A stretch of DNA of 52,201 nucleotides from Candidatus Gastranaerophilales bacterium (GTDB taxonomy: Bacteria > Cyanobacteriota > Vampirovibrionia > Gastranaerophilales > Gastranaerophilaceae): assembly GCA_944325145.1 (NCBI GenBank), contig CALYDL010000014.1:1-52201 (forward strand), read 5' to 3'. This document shows, in pieces, positions 22,787-29,426 of this stretch (positions within the stretch are counted from its first letter, which is position 1; each line of letters starts with the position of its first letter). A program made the position numbers and the translations under genes. Below the pieces are notes generated by a model. It did not search any database. It was given only the letters and a program-made list of their open reading frames with translations, and was not told where the DNA came from.

Positions 22787-23872
22787 TTATGCTTCCTCGC
22801 TTTCTAACCCTTGAAAAAGATAAAAACCAAGGTTTAAATCTTCCATACAATCTGTTGGCGAACAAACGCCATCTAATATTACATAAGAGCCTGTGTTGTA
22901 TTGAATAATATCCTGATAACTCATATTTTCGGTGCTAACGCCCTTGGCTTCTATATAAGCTTTTGTTTTTTCATAGCTTAAATAAACTTCATTATCGTTT
23001 ACTTCATCTAAAAGGCCTTCGCTTGCAAGGCTTTTTAAATATGTGTTAACAGCGCCTATAAAGCGTTTTTTGTTTGCATAGTTATTAACATATTTGCCGA
23101 CATAGCTTTGCCTGAATGTGGAAACTATATCGCCTGCAATCATATCCATAATGTTTACAACTCTTATTTTTTGAAATGCTTCTGTGATGCCATCTGTTAA
23201 AGTTACAAGAGAATTAACTCCGCGGCCGAATTTAAAGCTGCCATCTTGATAAATGATAACCAAATTGCCTTCTTTAACAGCTTCATCTGCATCAATAGAA
23301 ACATTTGCATCAACAATTTCATTTAATTCAAAATAAGTTAAAGACCTGCTATTGGATAGCCCCGCTAATATGCCGGCTATTCTTGCAGTGTATCTGGAGG
23401 CTGCGATTGTTTTTGTTTCATTATTATTTGAAATTTTTATATCATCAGATTTAAAGTTAATAATGTAGCTTGAATCCATTCCTTCCGCATTTGCAAAAAT
23501 TGCAATTGAATAATTGTTTTTTTCTCTTTTTAAATTGAGATAATTTTTAATTGCAAGCATTCCATCTTCATCAATATCAGGGTAAATTAATGTATAATTA
23601 GTATATTTATCCAGCTTTTGAGTAAGGCTTGAAATTTCTTCTTCTTTTTTTAATACGGTAACTTTTTTGGGGTTTCCCATAAAACAAAGTTCAAGCGTCA
23701 AGTAATCATCGGGGCTAAAGTTTGATGAATCTGTTTCATTTAAGCTTGTATATGATTTTTGGTCTAATTCTGAATTTAAAACCATAATCACATGCCCCCT
23801 TGTTTGTCTTTTAATTGCAGCCACCGCAAGCTCTTTAAAGGTTACGGTGAAGCTTGGTTGTTTATCGGGCAT
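22787..23872 (-). CDS. Contractile tail sheath protein (XkdK-like)
   Basis: A 361-residue tail sheath subunit. It has PSFTVTFKELAVAAIKRQTRG at the N-terminus, AASRYTARIAGILAGLSNSRS and LTYFELNEIVDANVS in the conserved core, then GVNSLVTLTDGITEAFQKIRVVN, which is the strongly conserved XkdK/gp18 C-terminal region. It is somewhat shorter than XkdK, but the core is complete. AAGGAG precedes the ATG, and the start overlaps the end of the preceding gene by 11 bases. Confidence 0.93.
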   Translation of the reverse strand: MPDKQPSFTVTFKELAVAAIKRQTRGHVIMVLNSELDQKSYTSLNETDSSNFSPDDYLTLELCFMGNPKKVTVLKKEEEISSLTQKLDKYTNYTLIYPDIDEDGMLAIKNYLNLKREKNNYSIAIFANAEGMDSSYIINFKSDDIKISNNNETKTIAASRYTARIAGILAGLSNSRSLTYFELNEIVDANVSIDADEAVKEGNLVIIYQDGSFKFGRGVNSLVTLTDGITEAFQKIRVVNIMDMIAGDIVSTFRQSYVGKYVNNYANKKRFIGAVNTYLKSLASEGLLDEVNDNEVYLSYEKTKAYIEAKGVSTENMSYQDIIQYNTGSYVILDGVCSPTDCMEDLNLGFYLFQGLESEEA

Positions 23873-24302
23873 TTTTGTTCTCCTTTATACTAAAATCAAG
23901 TTCTTGCATAAGTTCATAATCCATATTTTCTTTATCAATATAAAAATTGAGTTCAAAAGTCATAATAAGGGTTTTATGGTTTACCATAAAACAGGCATTA
24001 TCAAGAGATATTTTTTTGTTGCTTATCTGAATAACAGGTAAAAGCGAACAAGACAAAGTTTCTTGAAGTTCAAAAAGTTCATTTGGCTTGTTATCAGCGC
24101 TTTTCATTCCGCTTAATTCAAAAATAAGTTTGCAAAATTTTTTGTTTAAATTATCTTGTGCTTGAATTTTAAAATCTTTCAGGTCAACGAAAATAAAAGG
24201 GAATTTTGTATGCTTAATTTCGTCAAAATGAAAAATAATGCTATTATCAACTTTTGCAACGGCATTTTTTATTGATTTTTTTATTTCATCAATTAACATC
24301 AA
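23862..24302 (-). CDS. Tail terminator/neck-like protein (XkdJ slot)
   Basis: A 146-residue protein lying between a head-closure-like gene and the sheath. The sequence (FPFIFVDLKDFKIQAQDNLN, ELQETLSCSLLPVIQISN, LIMTFELNFYIDK) resembles the DUF6838/tail-terminator family, with a helix start and alternating strands. It probably forms the ring at the head-proximal end of the tail. Two adjacent ATGs are possible starts. The coding ends overlap both neighbours. Confidence 0.65.
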   Translation of the reverse strand: MMLIDEIKKSIKNAVAKVDNSIIFHFDEIKHTKFPFIFVDLKDFKIQAQDNLNKKFCKLIFELSGMKSADNKPNELFELQETLSCSLLPVIQISNKKISLDNACFMVNHKTLIMTFELNFYIDKENMDYELMQELDFSIKENKNAR

Positions 24303-24636
24303 AATCGCTTTCTATAATTTTTTCTTGCCTGCATTTAATCTGGGTTGTTAAATTATAGGTTTTTGTTTCACCTGCAATAAGCTCATAGGTTCTATTTTGA
24401 GGTGTTACAACAAAAAGCTTATCATTTTCTTTTATTTGAATTTTTTCATCGGCATTCAAATAAATTGTGAATTCAGCGTTTATATAAGGGGTGTTTTGAA
24501 TGTTAGCCGTGTTGTTCAAATTAACGGAAAGATGGCAGGGAATATTTTCATAAACGGTTTCATAGCTTTTTGTTGCCAAATTATCAACAACCGTATAATT
24601 TTCTCTTTTAACAGTTAAAAAGTCATTCCTGAACAT
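24289..24636 (-). CDS. Head-closure-like protein (XkdH slot)
   Basis: A 115-residue beta-rich protein (YENIPCHLSVNLNNTANI, ADEKIQIKENDKLFVVTPQ, RTYELIAGETKTYNLTTQI) in the XkdH/DUF3599 position. The pattern matches head-closure (stopper) proteins, which seal the portal after packaging. It ends in TGA, showing that this codon acts as a stop in the cluster. Confidence 0.65.
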   Translation of the reverse strand: MFRNDFLTVKRENYTVVDNLATKSYETVYENIPCHLSVNLNNTANIQNTPYINAEFTIYLNADEKIQIKENDKLFVVTPQNRTYELIAGETKTYNLTTQIKCRQEKIIESDFDVN

Positions 24637-24937
24637 CTTTTACCCCCGATATAAGCTTGTAAGAATCCAGCCTGCCGAAGAAGGGCGATAAATTGGCATA
24701 AGAAACGGAAATATCGCCCTCTGAATAGGATTGAACTTTTGCACCATTAAAAAAATCAACCTTTAAGCAGTCAGAAATTGTTGAAACAACTGAAGCAAAC
24801 ATATAATCTTCAATTTCGCTTCTATTTAGGTATGAAAGAATTTCATTAATTAAAGCCTCTATTTTAAGCTTTAAAATGGGGGTTTCTTCCTTGTTGCACA
24901 TTTCAAAAACAGCTTCTATTATTTGTTCGTTTTGCAT
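24623..24937 (-). CDS. Head-tail connector (adaptor) protein
   Basis: A 104-residue all-helical protein (QNEQIIEAVFEMCNKEETPI, LKIEALINEILSYLNRSEIE, MFASVVSTISDCLKVDF) with the length and helix content of gp6-like adaptors (DUF3199/YqbG type) that attach to the portal. The ATG at 24937 is chosen (AAGGA seven bases upstream) over an in-frame TTG. It lies directly downstream of the coat gene, as expected for an adaptor. Confidence 0.72.
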   Translation of the reverse strand: MQNEQIIEAVFEMCNKEETPILKLKIEALINEILSYLNRSEIEDYMFASVVSTISDCLKVDFFNGAKVQSYSEGDISVSYANLSPFFGRLDSYKLISGVKDVQE

Positions 24938-24974
24938 ATTCAATTCCTTTTTTCTTCGGTAACAGACTGATTAA

Positions 24975-25793
24975 TTAGGCAATTTTGTGAACATAAATTG
25001 CAGATGCTTTGTTTGTTAATACAAATGCGTCGTGAATAATTCTGCCTTCAATAAGTGAACCTGAAACTCCGGGCGGGTTTGTGTGAATTTTATATTCGTT
25101 TAATTTAACAGGTGCACAAAGTGCTGAAGGGTGAGTAACCACAAAATTAACGTTTTCCGTGAAATAGCTTGTAGGTGCCACAATAACGGGAACGCCGTCA
25201 ATTTTACCCACTTGGCCGTTTAAAACAATTTGCTGGCCAAGATCTGAATTTTTGATAAATGTTTCATCCAACTTTAAAAATTTGTAAAATGAAGGTGTTA
25301 CAAGCGCAATTCTGCCTACAATGGGCACTTTATTGTCTGATAGAGTTTCCATTGCAGATAAAAATTGTTCATAAGCGTTTGATTTTGTTGTAGCAGCAGT
25401 TTCTGTTGTTTTTGCGCCTTCAATTAATTTTGAAATACGGTAAATATCAATTTCAGGAATTACAACTTCATCTAATTGGCGTCTTAACGCTGCCCCTGCT
25501 GATTTTACGCCTTCTTGCCCAAGTTCATATGCTTTATCGATTGTAAAGGTGAAAGCTTTATCTTGGGTTAATGTCAAAGATTGAACGCTGTCGGATAATT
25601 CATCCGGTGTGCCATATCTTTGCGAGCCGGATTTTACATAATCTGAAAGTTCGCTTGTTTCAATTGAATAAACTTTTACTGTGTCAACACCTGTCCAATC
25701 ATAATCAAAGTTAATAATCGAATCTGTCAAAGAGCCAAGTTTGAACCTTTCGTCAACTTTTGATGAATACTTTAATGCTAAATTTACGGTCAT
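24975..25793 (-). CDS. Major capsid (coat) protein
   Basis: A 272-residue XkdG-like coat protein. It begins with MTVNLALKYSSKVDERF, includes VKVYSIETSELSDY, FTIDKAYELGQEG (spine-helix region), the VPIVGRIALVTPSFYKFLK core and a C-terminal NFVVTHPSALCAPVKLNEYKI-type axial domain. These segments are characteristic of the HK97-fold coat in SPP1/PBSX relatives. No N-terminal delta domain is present; instead a separate scaffold gene lies upstream. AAGGAT lies seven bases from the ATG. Confidence 0.85.
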   Translation of the reverse strand: MTVNLALKYSSKVDERFKLGSLTDSIINFDYDWTGVDTVKVYSIETSELSDYVKSGSQRYGTPDELSDSVQSLTLTQDKAFTFTIDKAYELGQEGVKSAGAALRRQLDEVVIPEIDIYRISKLIEGAKTTETAATTKSNAYEQFLSAMETLSDNKVPIVGRIALVTPSFYKFLKLDETFIKNSDLGQQIVLNGQVGKIDGVPVIVAPTSYFTENVNFVVTHPSALCAPVKLNEYKIHTNPPGVSGSLIEGRIIHDAFVLTNKASAIYVHKIA

Positions 25794-25810
25794 TTTTACA
25801 TCCTTTCTTT

Positions 25811-26287
25811 CTATAATTTATTTGTGTCAAAACCTTCAAGAAATGCGTCATATTCTTTGTTTTTGGCTGTTTTTGGCAATGGGGAATTTGCGCAATTTTG
25901 AAAAATTTCTTTTTTAATTTTTTCAATGTAAGTTTTCAAAATTTCGATTTTTTCTTTGGTTTTTTCCATATCCAAAGGCACATAAACAAGCTCTAAAATT
26001 TCCTTTTCAAGCCCGGCATCAGCCAAAAGAGAAGAAACCTCGTCTTTTTGTTTGGCAGTTAAGCACTCGTTTTCCTTTTCCTGATACTTTGTTTTTAATT
26101 CTTCCAATTGAGAAAGTGCGTTTTCAAGTTCGTTTTCTTTGTTTTCCTCATTTTCTTCTTTTGGTGCTTCTTCCTGATTTTCTTTTTTAGCAAGCATTTC
26201 TTGCTCAAGCTTTGCTTTGAAATCTTCAAAATCTTTTTTTGAATAAAGCTTTTCTTCGTCAGGTTTTTTGTTTTTGTTTTCTTCCAT
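25811..26287 (-). CDS. Capsid scaffolding protein (GP20-like)
   Basis: A 158-residue, highly charged coiled-coil protein (Glu/Lys-rich from about residue 5 to 80), then a hydrophobic patch (VSSLLADAGLEKEILELVYVPL) and a second helix (KEKIEILKTYIEKIKKEIF). It lies immediately upstream of the coat gene. This is the scaffold position and composition. No protease motif is present, so there is no sign of a fused maturation protease. Confidence 0.78.
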   Translation of the reverse strand: MEENKNKKPDEEKLYSKKDFEDFKAKLEQEMLAKKENQEEAPKEENEENKENELENALSQLEELKTKYQEKENECLTAKQKDEVSSLLADAGLEKEILELVYVPLDMEKTKEKIEILKTYIEKIKKEIFQNCANSPLPKTAKNKEYDAFLEGFDTNKL

Positions 26288-26313
26288 TTACCCTTCCTTT
26301 CTTTTAAGGTGTT

Positions 26314-26511
26314 TTAACCTCCATAATTTTTATTATAGAGGTTCGAAAATCGGGCATTTTTTTGGGGGTTCAAAGGCCTATCATTGCTGAGATACAGCCT
26401 GATTGCATTGTTAATTATTTCATTCCTTGTAAGCTTTGTTTTTTTTGATGAATTTTCAAGCTTTGAATACGACAAAACAGGCAAAGAAACGTAAAAATTC
26501 ACACATTCCAT
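26314..26511 (-). CDS. Ribbon-helix-helix-like small protein at the head of the phage operon
   Basis: A 65-residue protein with a short N-terminal strand (VNFYVSLPVLSYSKL) followed by TRNEIINNAIRLYLSND, which has the helix-turn-helix spacing of CopG/Arc-type repressors. It is the first gene of the minus-strand cluster, with TAGGAG six bases upstream. It could autoregulate the operon. Alternatively, it could be a small structural protein, since the strand is somewhat long. No other regulator is seen in the cluster. Confidence 0.55.
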   Translation of the reverse strand: MECVNFYVSLPVLSYSKLENSSKKTKLTRNEIINNAIRLYLSNDRPLNPQKNARFSNLYNKNYGG

Positions 26512-26714
26512 GCTTTTTACTCCTAAAAAAGTCTAACTCCATCAAGCTATAATCTTATCCAACAATAACCCATGCGAATATTAACCAATTCGGCAATATC
26601 CAATAAATAAAATATTTTATATTTTCCAAAAAACAGGTAACAATAAAGGAATTGAGTTAATTTTTAATTTTTTTCAAAAATACATTTTTTGGATTAACAA
26701 TTTGTAATAAAAGT

Positions 26715-26743
26715 TTGCAAAAAAAGTATAATTAGTGTATATT
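26715..26743 (+). promoter_or_regulatory. Predicted promoter of the small RNA
   Basis: TTGCAA (26715-26720), 17 bases, TATATT (26738-26743). It has the same two hexamers and post -10 sequence (GTATATTAATAATG, 26737-26750) as the promoter at 12679-12713. Confidence 0.55.
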
Positions 26744-26749
26744 AATAAT

Positions 26750-26800
26750 GTTGTTAATGCTTCGGATAGTATGCGAATGGGTAGAAATACCCTTTTTTTT
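26750..26800 (+). ncRNA. Candidate small RNA with intrinsic terminator
   Basis: After the predicted promoter, about 50 bases contain GGATAGTA (26764-26771) inside a possible TTCG/CGAA stem and end in a perfect GGGTA-GAAA-TACCC hairpin (26779-26792) directly followed by eight T's, a strong terminator. No reading frame or plus-strand gene follows. The promoter sequence, GGATAGTA box and GGGT/ACCC hairpin are shared in order with the lytic transglycosylase leader at 12713-12811. The transcript start is inferred. Confidence 0.55.
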
Positions 26801-26832
26801 CCCTCATTTTTCAAAATACTTCTAAAAGCAAT

Positions 26833-26862
26833 AAAAAACCCGTGTAACATAAGCTACACAGG
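26833..26862 (-). terminator. Intrinsic terminator of the RipA-like gene
   Basis: On the minus strand, CCTGTGTA (26855-26862) pairs with TACACGGG (26839-26846), with one mismatch next to the GC end, and is followed by six T's. Confidence 0.75.
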
Positions 26863-26881
26863 CATTTTATTTTAAACTTTT

Positions 26882-27349
26882 TTAAACTAGCGGTGCTGTT
26901 TTATAATTCAGTGCAACATTCACGCAAGAGCATATAAAAATTATTGTAAACACAATGAAAATAAAACCTGCAAAGCCCTTTTGAACATCTGCAAATAAAA
27001 CATTTTTAGATTTTTTTAAGGCCTGAGTTTCTCTAAATTCTTTGTTATAAGGCGCTTCAGGTAATTTTGTTTCAAGATATTCAAGAACTTTTGAATATTT
27101 AACCTTAATTAAAATTTGGTATGAATCTATGTTTAGCCACCATAAAACAGAAACTGCTATACCAAATGCAGCTGTTATTATGAGTTGAACAATTCCCGGA
27201 GAAAGAGCATAGAAAACATATGTCATTGCAAGAAGAACAAAAGAAAATACAAAATAGAAACGGTTTGTGGCAAAGTGCCTGTTTATAAATTGTTCTTTTG
27301 CATCCGAATAAACTTTATATTGCCCTAAAATTATCTCTTTATCGTCCAT
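26882..27349 (-). CDS. RipA-like membrane protein
   Basis: A 155-residue inner-membrane protein with an N-terminal EIILGQYKVYSDAKEQFINR region, two close transmembrane helices (residues about 32-50 and 53-75), a cytoplasmic WLNIDSYQILIKVKYSKVL then EYLETKLPEAPYNKEF motif, and a C-terminal helix around 127-148. The SYxxLxxxKxxVxxxxExxLPxxPYxxE pattern is characteristic of the RipA family of membrane proteins first described in Francisella; function is unclear. The ATG at 27349 is chosen because GGAGG lies five bases upstream. It follows the diguanylate cyclase gene, with an inverted repeat between them. Confidence 0.72.
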   Translation of the reverse strand: MDDKEIILGQYKVYSDAKEQFINRHFATNRFYFVFSFVLLAMTYVFYALSPGIVQLIITAAFGIAVSVLWWLNIDSYQILIKVKYSKVLEYLETKLPEAPYNKEFRETQALKKSKNVLFADVQKGFAGFIFIVFTIIFICSCVNVALNYKTAPLV

Positions 27350-27371
27350 CGTGACCTCCAACTTTTTAATA

Positions 27372-27429
27372 AAGTATAGTCTTGAAAGGCTTTTTTTGCA
27401 AGTTGTTTACAAAAAAGCCAACTATACTT
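27372..27429. repeat. Nested inverted repeats between the GGDEF and RipA-like genes
   Basis: AAGTATAGT (27372-27380) pairs with ACTATACTT (27421-27429), and inside it GGCTTTTTT (27388-27396) pairs with AAAAAAGCC (27411-27419). The stem includes the TAG stop of the upstream gene. It could attenuate read-through or protect the mRNA end. Confidence 0.55.
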
Positions 27430-29023
27430 CGTATTTGTCAACCATAACAAAATTTTCGTTTTCCCCGTAAATTGAAACAACGTTTTTGCCGTTTCTTTTT
27501 GAATAATATAAAGCTTTATCTGCCGCATCAATTATATCTTGGGCGGTTGCAGCGTCATTTGGGAATTGGGCTATGCCCATTGAAACCGTTGTTGTGACAA
27601 CTTTATCATCATTTGTGTTGACTTTTAGGTTTGCAATATTTTTTCTTAATCTTTCTGCTATAATGCTTGCACCTTGTTTTGTTGTTTCGGGAAGCAATAT
27701 AACAAATTCTTCGCCCCCATATCTTGCGGCAACGTCTATTTTTCTTACCGTTGTTAAAATTTGGTTTGAAACCTCTCTTAAAATTTGGTCGCCAACCAAA
27801 TGGCCGCAGGAATCATTAATTAATTTAAAATCGTCTATATCAAGCATAATAACAGACATATTGTGTTTATATCTTGAACAACGCCTTACTTCGTTTTCTA
27901 ATAATGTCATAAAGTGCCTGTTTATATAAAGCTTTGTAAGACCGTCTTTTGTTGCAAGTTCATATAATTTTGCGTTGTCTATTGCAATTGCAGCTTGGTT
28001 TGCAAGGCTTGTCATAAATTCTAAATCTTTTTGGTTGAATAACAAGTCATATTTTTTGTTTGAAATGTTAATAACGCCAATGGCTTCACCTTTTGTAATT
28101 AAAGGAACGCAAAGAAGCGACTGAACATTTGCAGGAGAACCTTTTGAAACAAACCTTGGGTCATTTACGCCTAAGTTTGTAATAATTGCTTTTCTTTCCA
28201 AAAATACTGTGCCTGCAATGCCTTCGCCAACTTTAATTTTGGTGCATTGAATGGTGCCATTATTAATGTTATCTTCAACTCTTTTATCGTTTAAGCCGTA
28301 AACAACCTTAACTTGCAGGGTATTGGTTGAATAATCATAAAGCATTAAAGAACCTTTTTCTGCATTTAAAATATCAATTGCTTTTGATAAAATAACCTGC
28401 AAAAGCCTTTTAAGGTCATCAATAAAATTAACGGCTTGTGAGATGTTATATAGAATTGAAACATTGTATAAAGATTGTTGAAGGTCTTCAATTTTTTTGT
28501 TTTGCTCTTTTTGGAGCATTAATTTAATGAGCATAGGCTCAATATATTCAAATACCCTGTTTAAAAACCTTTCGCAATCTTTAATTCTGTCGTCTTGGCC
28601 TTCATTTCCCATAAAGCAGAAGCAAACGGGGCAATTATCGTCACGGTTAAAAAATGCCCTCATATATTGAATGTTAAGGTCGCTCAAACCGGTTTGTTCC
28701 CAAAAACCGCCATACATTTTTTTGTTTTCTTCTGTTTCAATTTTCATTAATTTGTTGTCGCCTAAAACAGAAAACAAAGCTTCATTTTCATATTCAAAAT
28801 ATTTGTCGCTAAATGGCAATTGGTTTGTGGGAATGTTCCTAAAAACATTTTTTTCCAGTGCAAAAAAGTAGATGTGCTTTGTTCTTAGGTAATCTGCCAA
28901 AAAATTAGAAAGTTTTGAAACCAAATCCTCAATGCTTATTGCATTACTGGCAATGGCGCTTATTTCAAACATTCGGTTTAATTCAACCAAAGAATTTTCA
29001 ATTGAGGATATCTTATCAGTCAT
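27422..29023 (-). CDS. GAF-GGDEF diguanylate cyclase
   Basis: A 533-residue protein. Residues about 1-180 form a divergent N-terminal sensory region beginning with a helix (NSLVELNRMFEISAIASNAI) and containing a CPVCFCF cluster. Residues about 190-355 are a canonical GAF domain (GLNDKRVEDNINNGTI, GEGIAGTVFLERKAIITN, LLCVPLITKGEAIGVINISN). Residues about 365-525 form the GGDEF domain, with the signature GGEEF at 436-440. The inhibitory-site motif RKID lies five residues before it, so product inhibition by c-di-GMP is expected. The enzyme makes c-di-GMP from two GTP. No transmembrane segment is present, so it is a cytosolic sensor. It is divergent from ylxR. Confidence 0.93.
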   Translation of the reverse strand: MTDKISSIENSLVELNRMFEISAIASNAISIEDLVSKLSNFLADYLRTKHIYFFALEKNVFRNIPTNQLPFSDKYFEYENEALFSVLGDNKLMKIETEENKKMYGGFWEQTGLSDLNIQYMRAFFNRDDNCPVCFCFMGNEGQDDRIKDCERFLNRVFEYIEPMLIKLMLQKEQNKKIEDLQQSLYNVSILYNISQAVNFIDDLKRLLQVILSKAIDILNAEKGSLMLYDYSTNTLQVKVVYGLNDKRVEDNINNGTIQCTKIKVGEGIAGTVFLERKAIITNLGVNDPRFVSKGSPANVQSLLCVPLITKGEAIGVINISNKKYDLLFNQKDLEFMTSLANQAAIAIDNAKLYELATKDGLTKLYINRHFMTLLENEVRRCSRYKHNMSVIMLDIDDFKLINDSCGHLVGDQILREVSNQILTTVRKIDVAARYGGEEFVILLPETTKQGASIIAERLRKNIANLKVNTNDDKVVTTTVSMGIAQFPNDAATAQDIIDAADKALYYSKRNGKNVVSIYGENENFVMVDKYEV

Positions 29024-29110
29024 TTGAAAAAAAAATTCCTAATTTTGCATTCTAAGTGTATTATAAAGTAAGATTACAATAATGACAACAAAATAAGATA
29101 CGCTATTTAT

Positions 29111-29377
29111 ATGAAAAAAAATATTTTAAGACAGTGCAAAGGGTGCAGAAACATTAAAAACAGGGAAGAAATGGTTAAAATTACCCTTTTTAACAATTCT
29201 CTTTTTATAAATCCAAACTCTAAAATAATGGGCAGAAGTATTTACGTTTGTAAAAACGAAGAATGCATTAAAAATTTAATTAAAACAAAAGGAATTAAAA
29301 GGGGCTTAAAATTCAACGATGGCGAAATTATAAAAGAAACCGAAGAAAAGCTTAAAAATTTTTTAATTTTGCCCTAA
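29111..29377 (+). CDS. YlxR family RNA-binding protein
   Basis: An 88-residue protein of the YlxR (DUF448) family. It has RQCKGCRNIKNREEMVKI at the N-terminus (the conserved RxCxxC region) and the GRSIYVCKNEECIKNLI core, with a basic C-terminal helix. YlxR usually lies between nusA and infB and acts in RNA metabolism (reported as an RNase P modulator and nucleoid-associated regulator in Gram-positives). Here it stands alone before glyS, so it has lost that context. A weak Shine-Dalgarno sequence precedes the ATG. Confidence 0.88.
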   Translation: MKKNILRQCKGCRNIKNREEMVKITLFNNSLFINPNSKIMGRSIYVCKNEECIKNLIKTKGIKRGLKFNDGEIIKETEEKLKNFLILP

Positions 29378-29426
29378 AATAACCTTTTTTTGTTACAATA
29401 TTTTTTGTAATAGATTGGATAACATA

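Larger units (their letters stand above)
14357..26511 (-). mobile_element. PBSX/XkdK-type phage head-tail-lysis cluster, probably domesticated
   Basis: Twenty-three tightly packed minus-strand genes follow the order of Bacillus PBSX-like contractile-tail elements: RHH regulator, scaffold, coat, head-tail connectors, tail sheath, tube, frameshifted chaperone, tape-measure slot, LysM baseplate, XkdQ/R/S-like, baseplate J, XkdU-like, tail collar fibre, fibre chaperone, then small membrane and lysis genes. No terminase, integrase, repressor, replication gene or attachment repeat is visible. The portal is displaced to 35475-36767 on the opposite strand. Codon and base usage resemble the host genes. 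This fits a long-resident, defective or domesticated element (tailocin or gene-transfer-agent-like) better than an active prophage. Confidence 0.8.
26512..26881. other. Intergenic region upstream of the phage-derived operon
   Basis: This 370-base region holds no credible gene. It contains the operon's presumptive promoter on the minus strand (no clear -35/-10 pair seen), an ATGCGAAT octamer at 26572-26579 repeated at 26771-26778, a plus-strand promoter with terminated small transcript (26715-26800), and the terminator of the RipA-like gene (26833-26862). Confidence 0.6.

Noticed and set aside
27388-27419. Terminator for the diguanylate cyclase gene
   Set aside because: The stem has no following T run on the minus strand; I recorded it as an inverted repeat instead.
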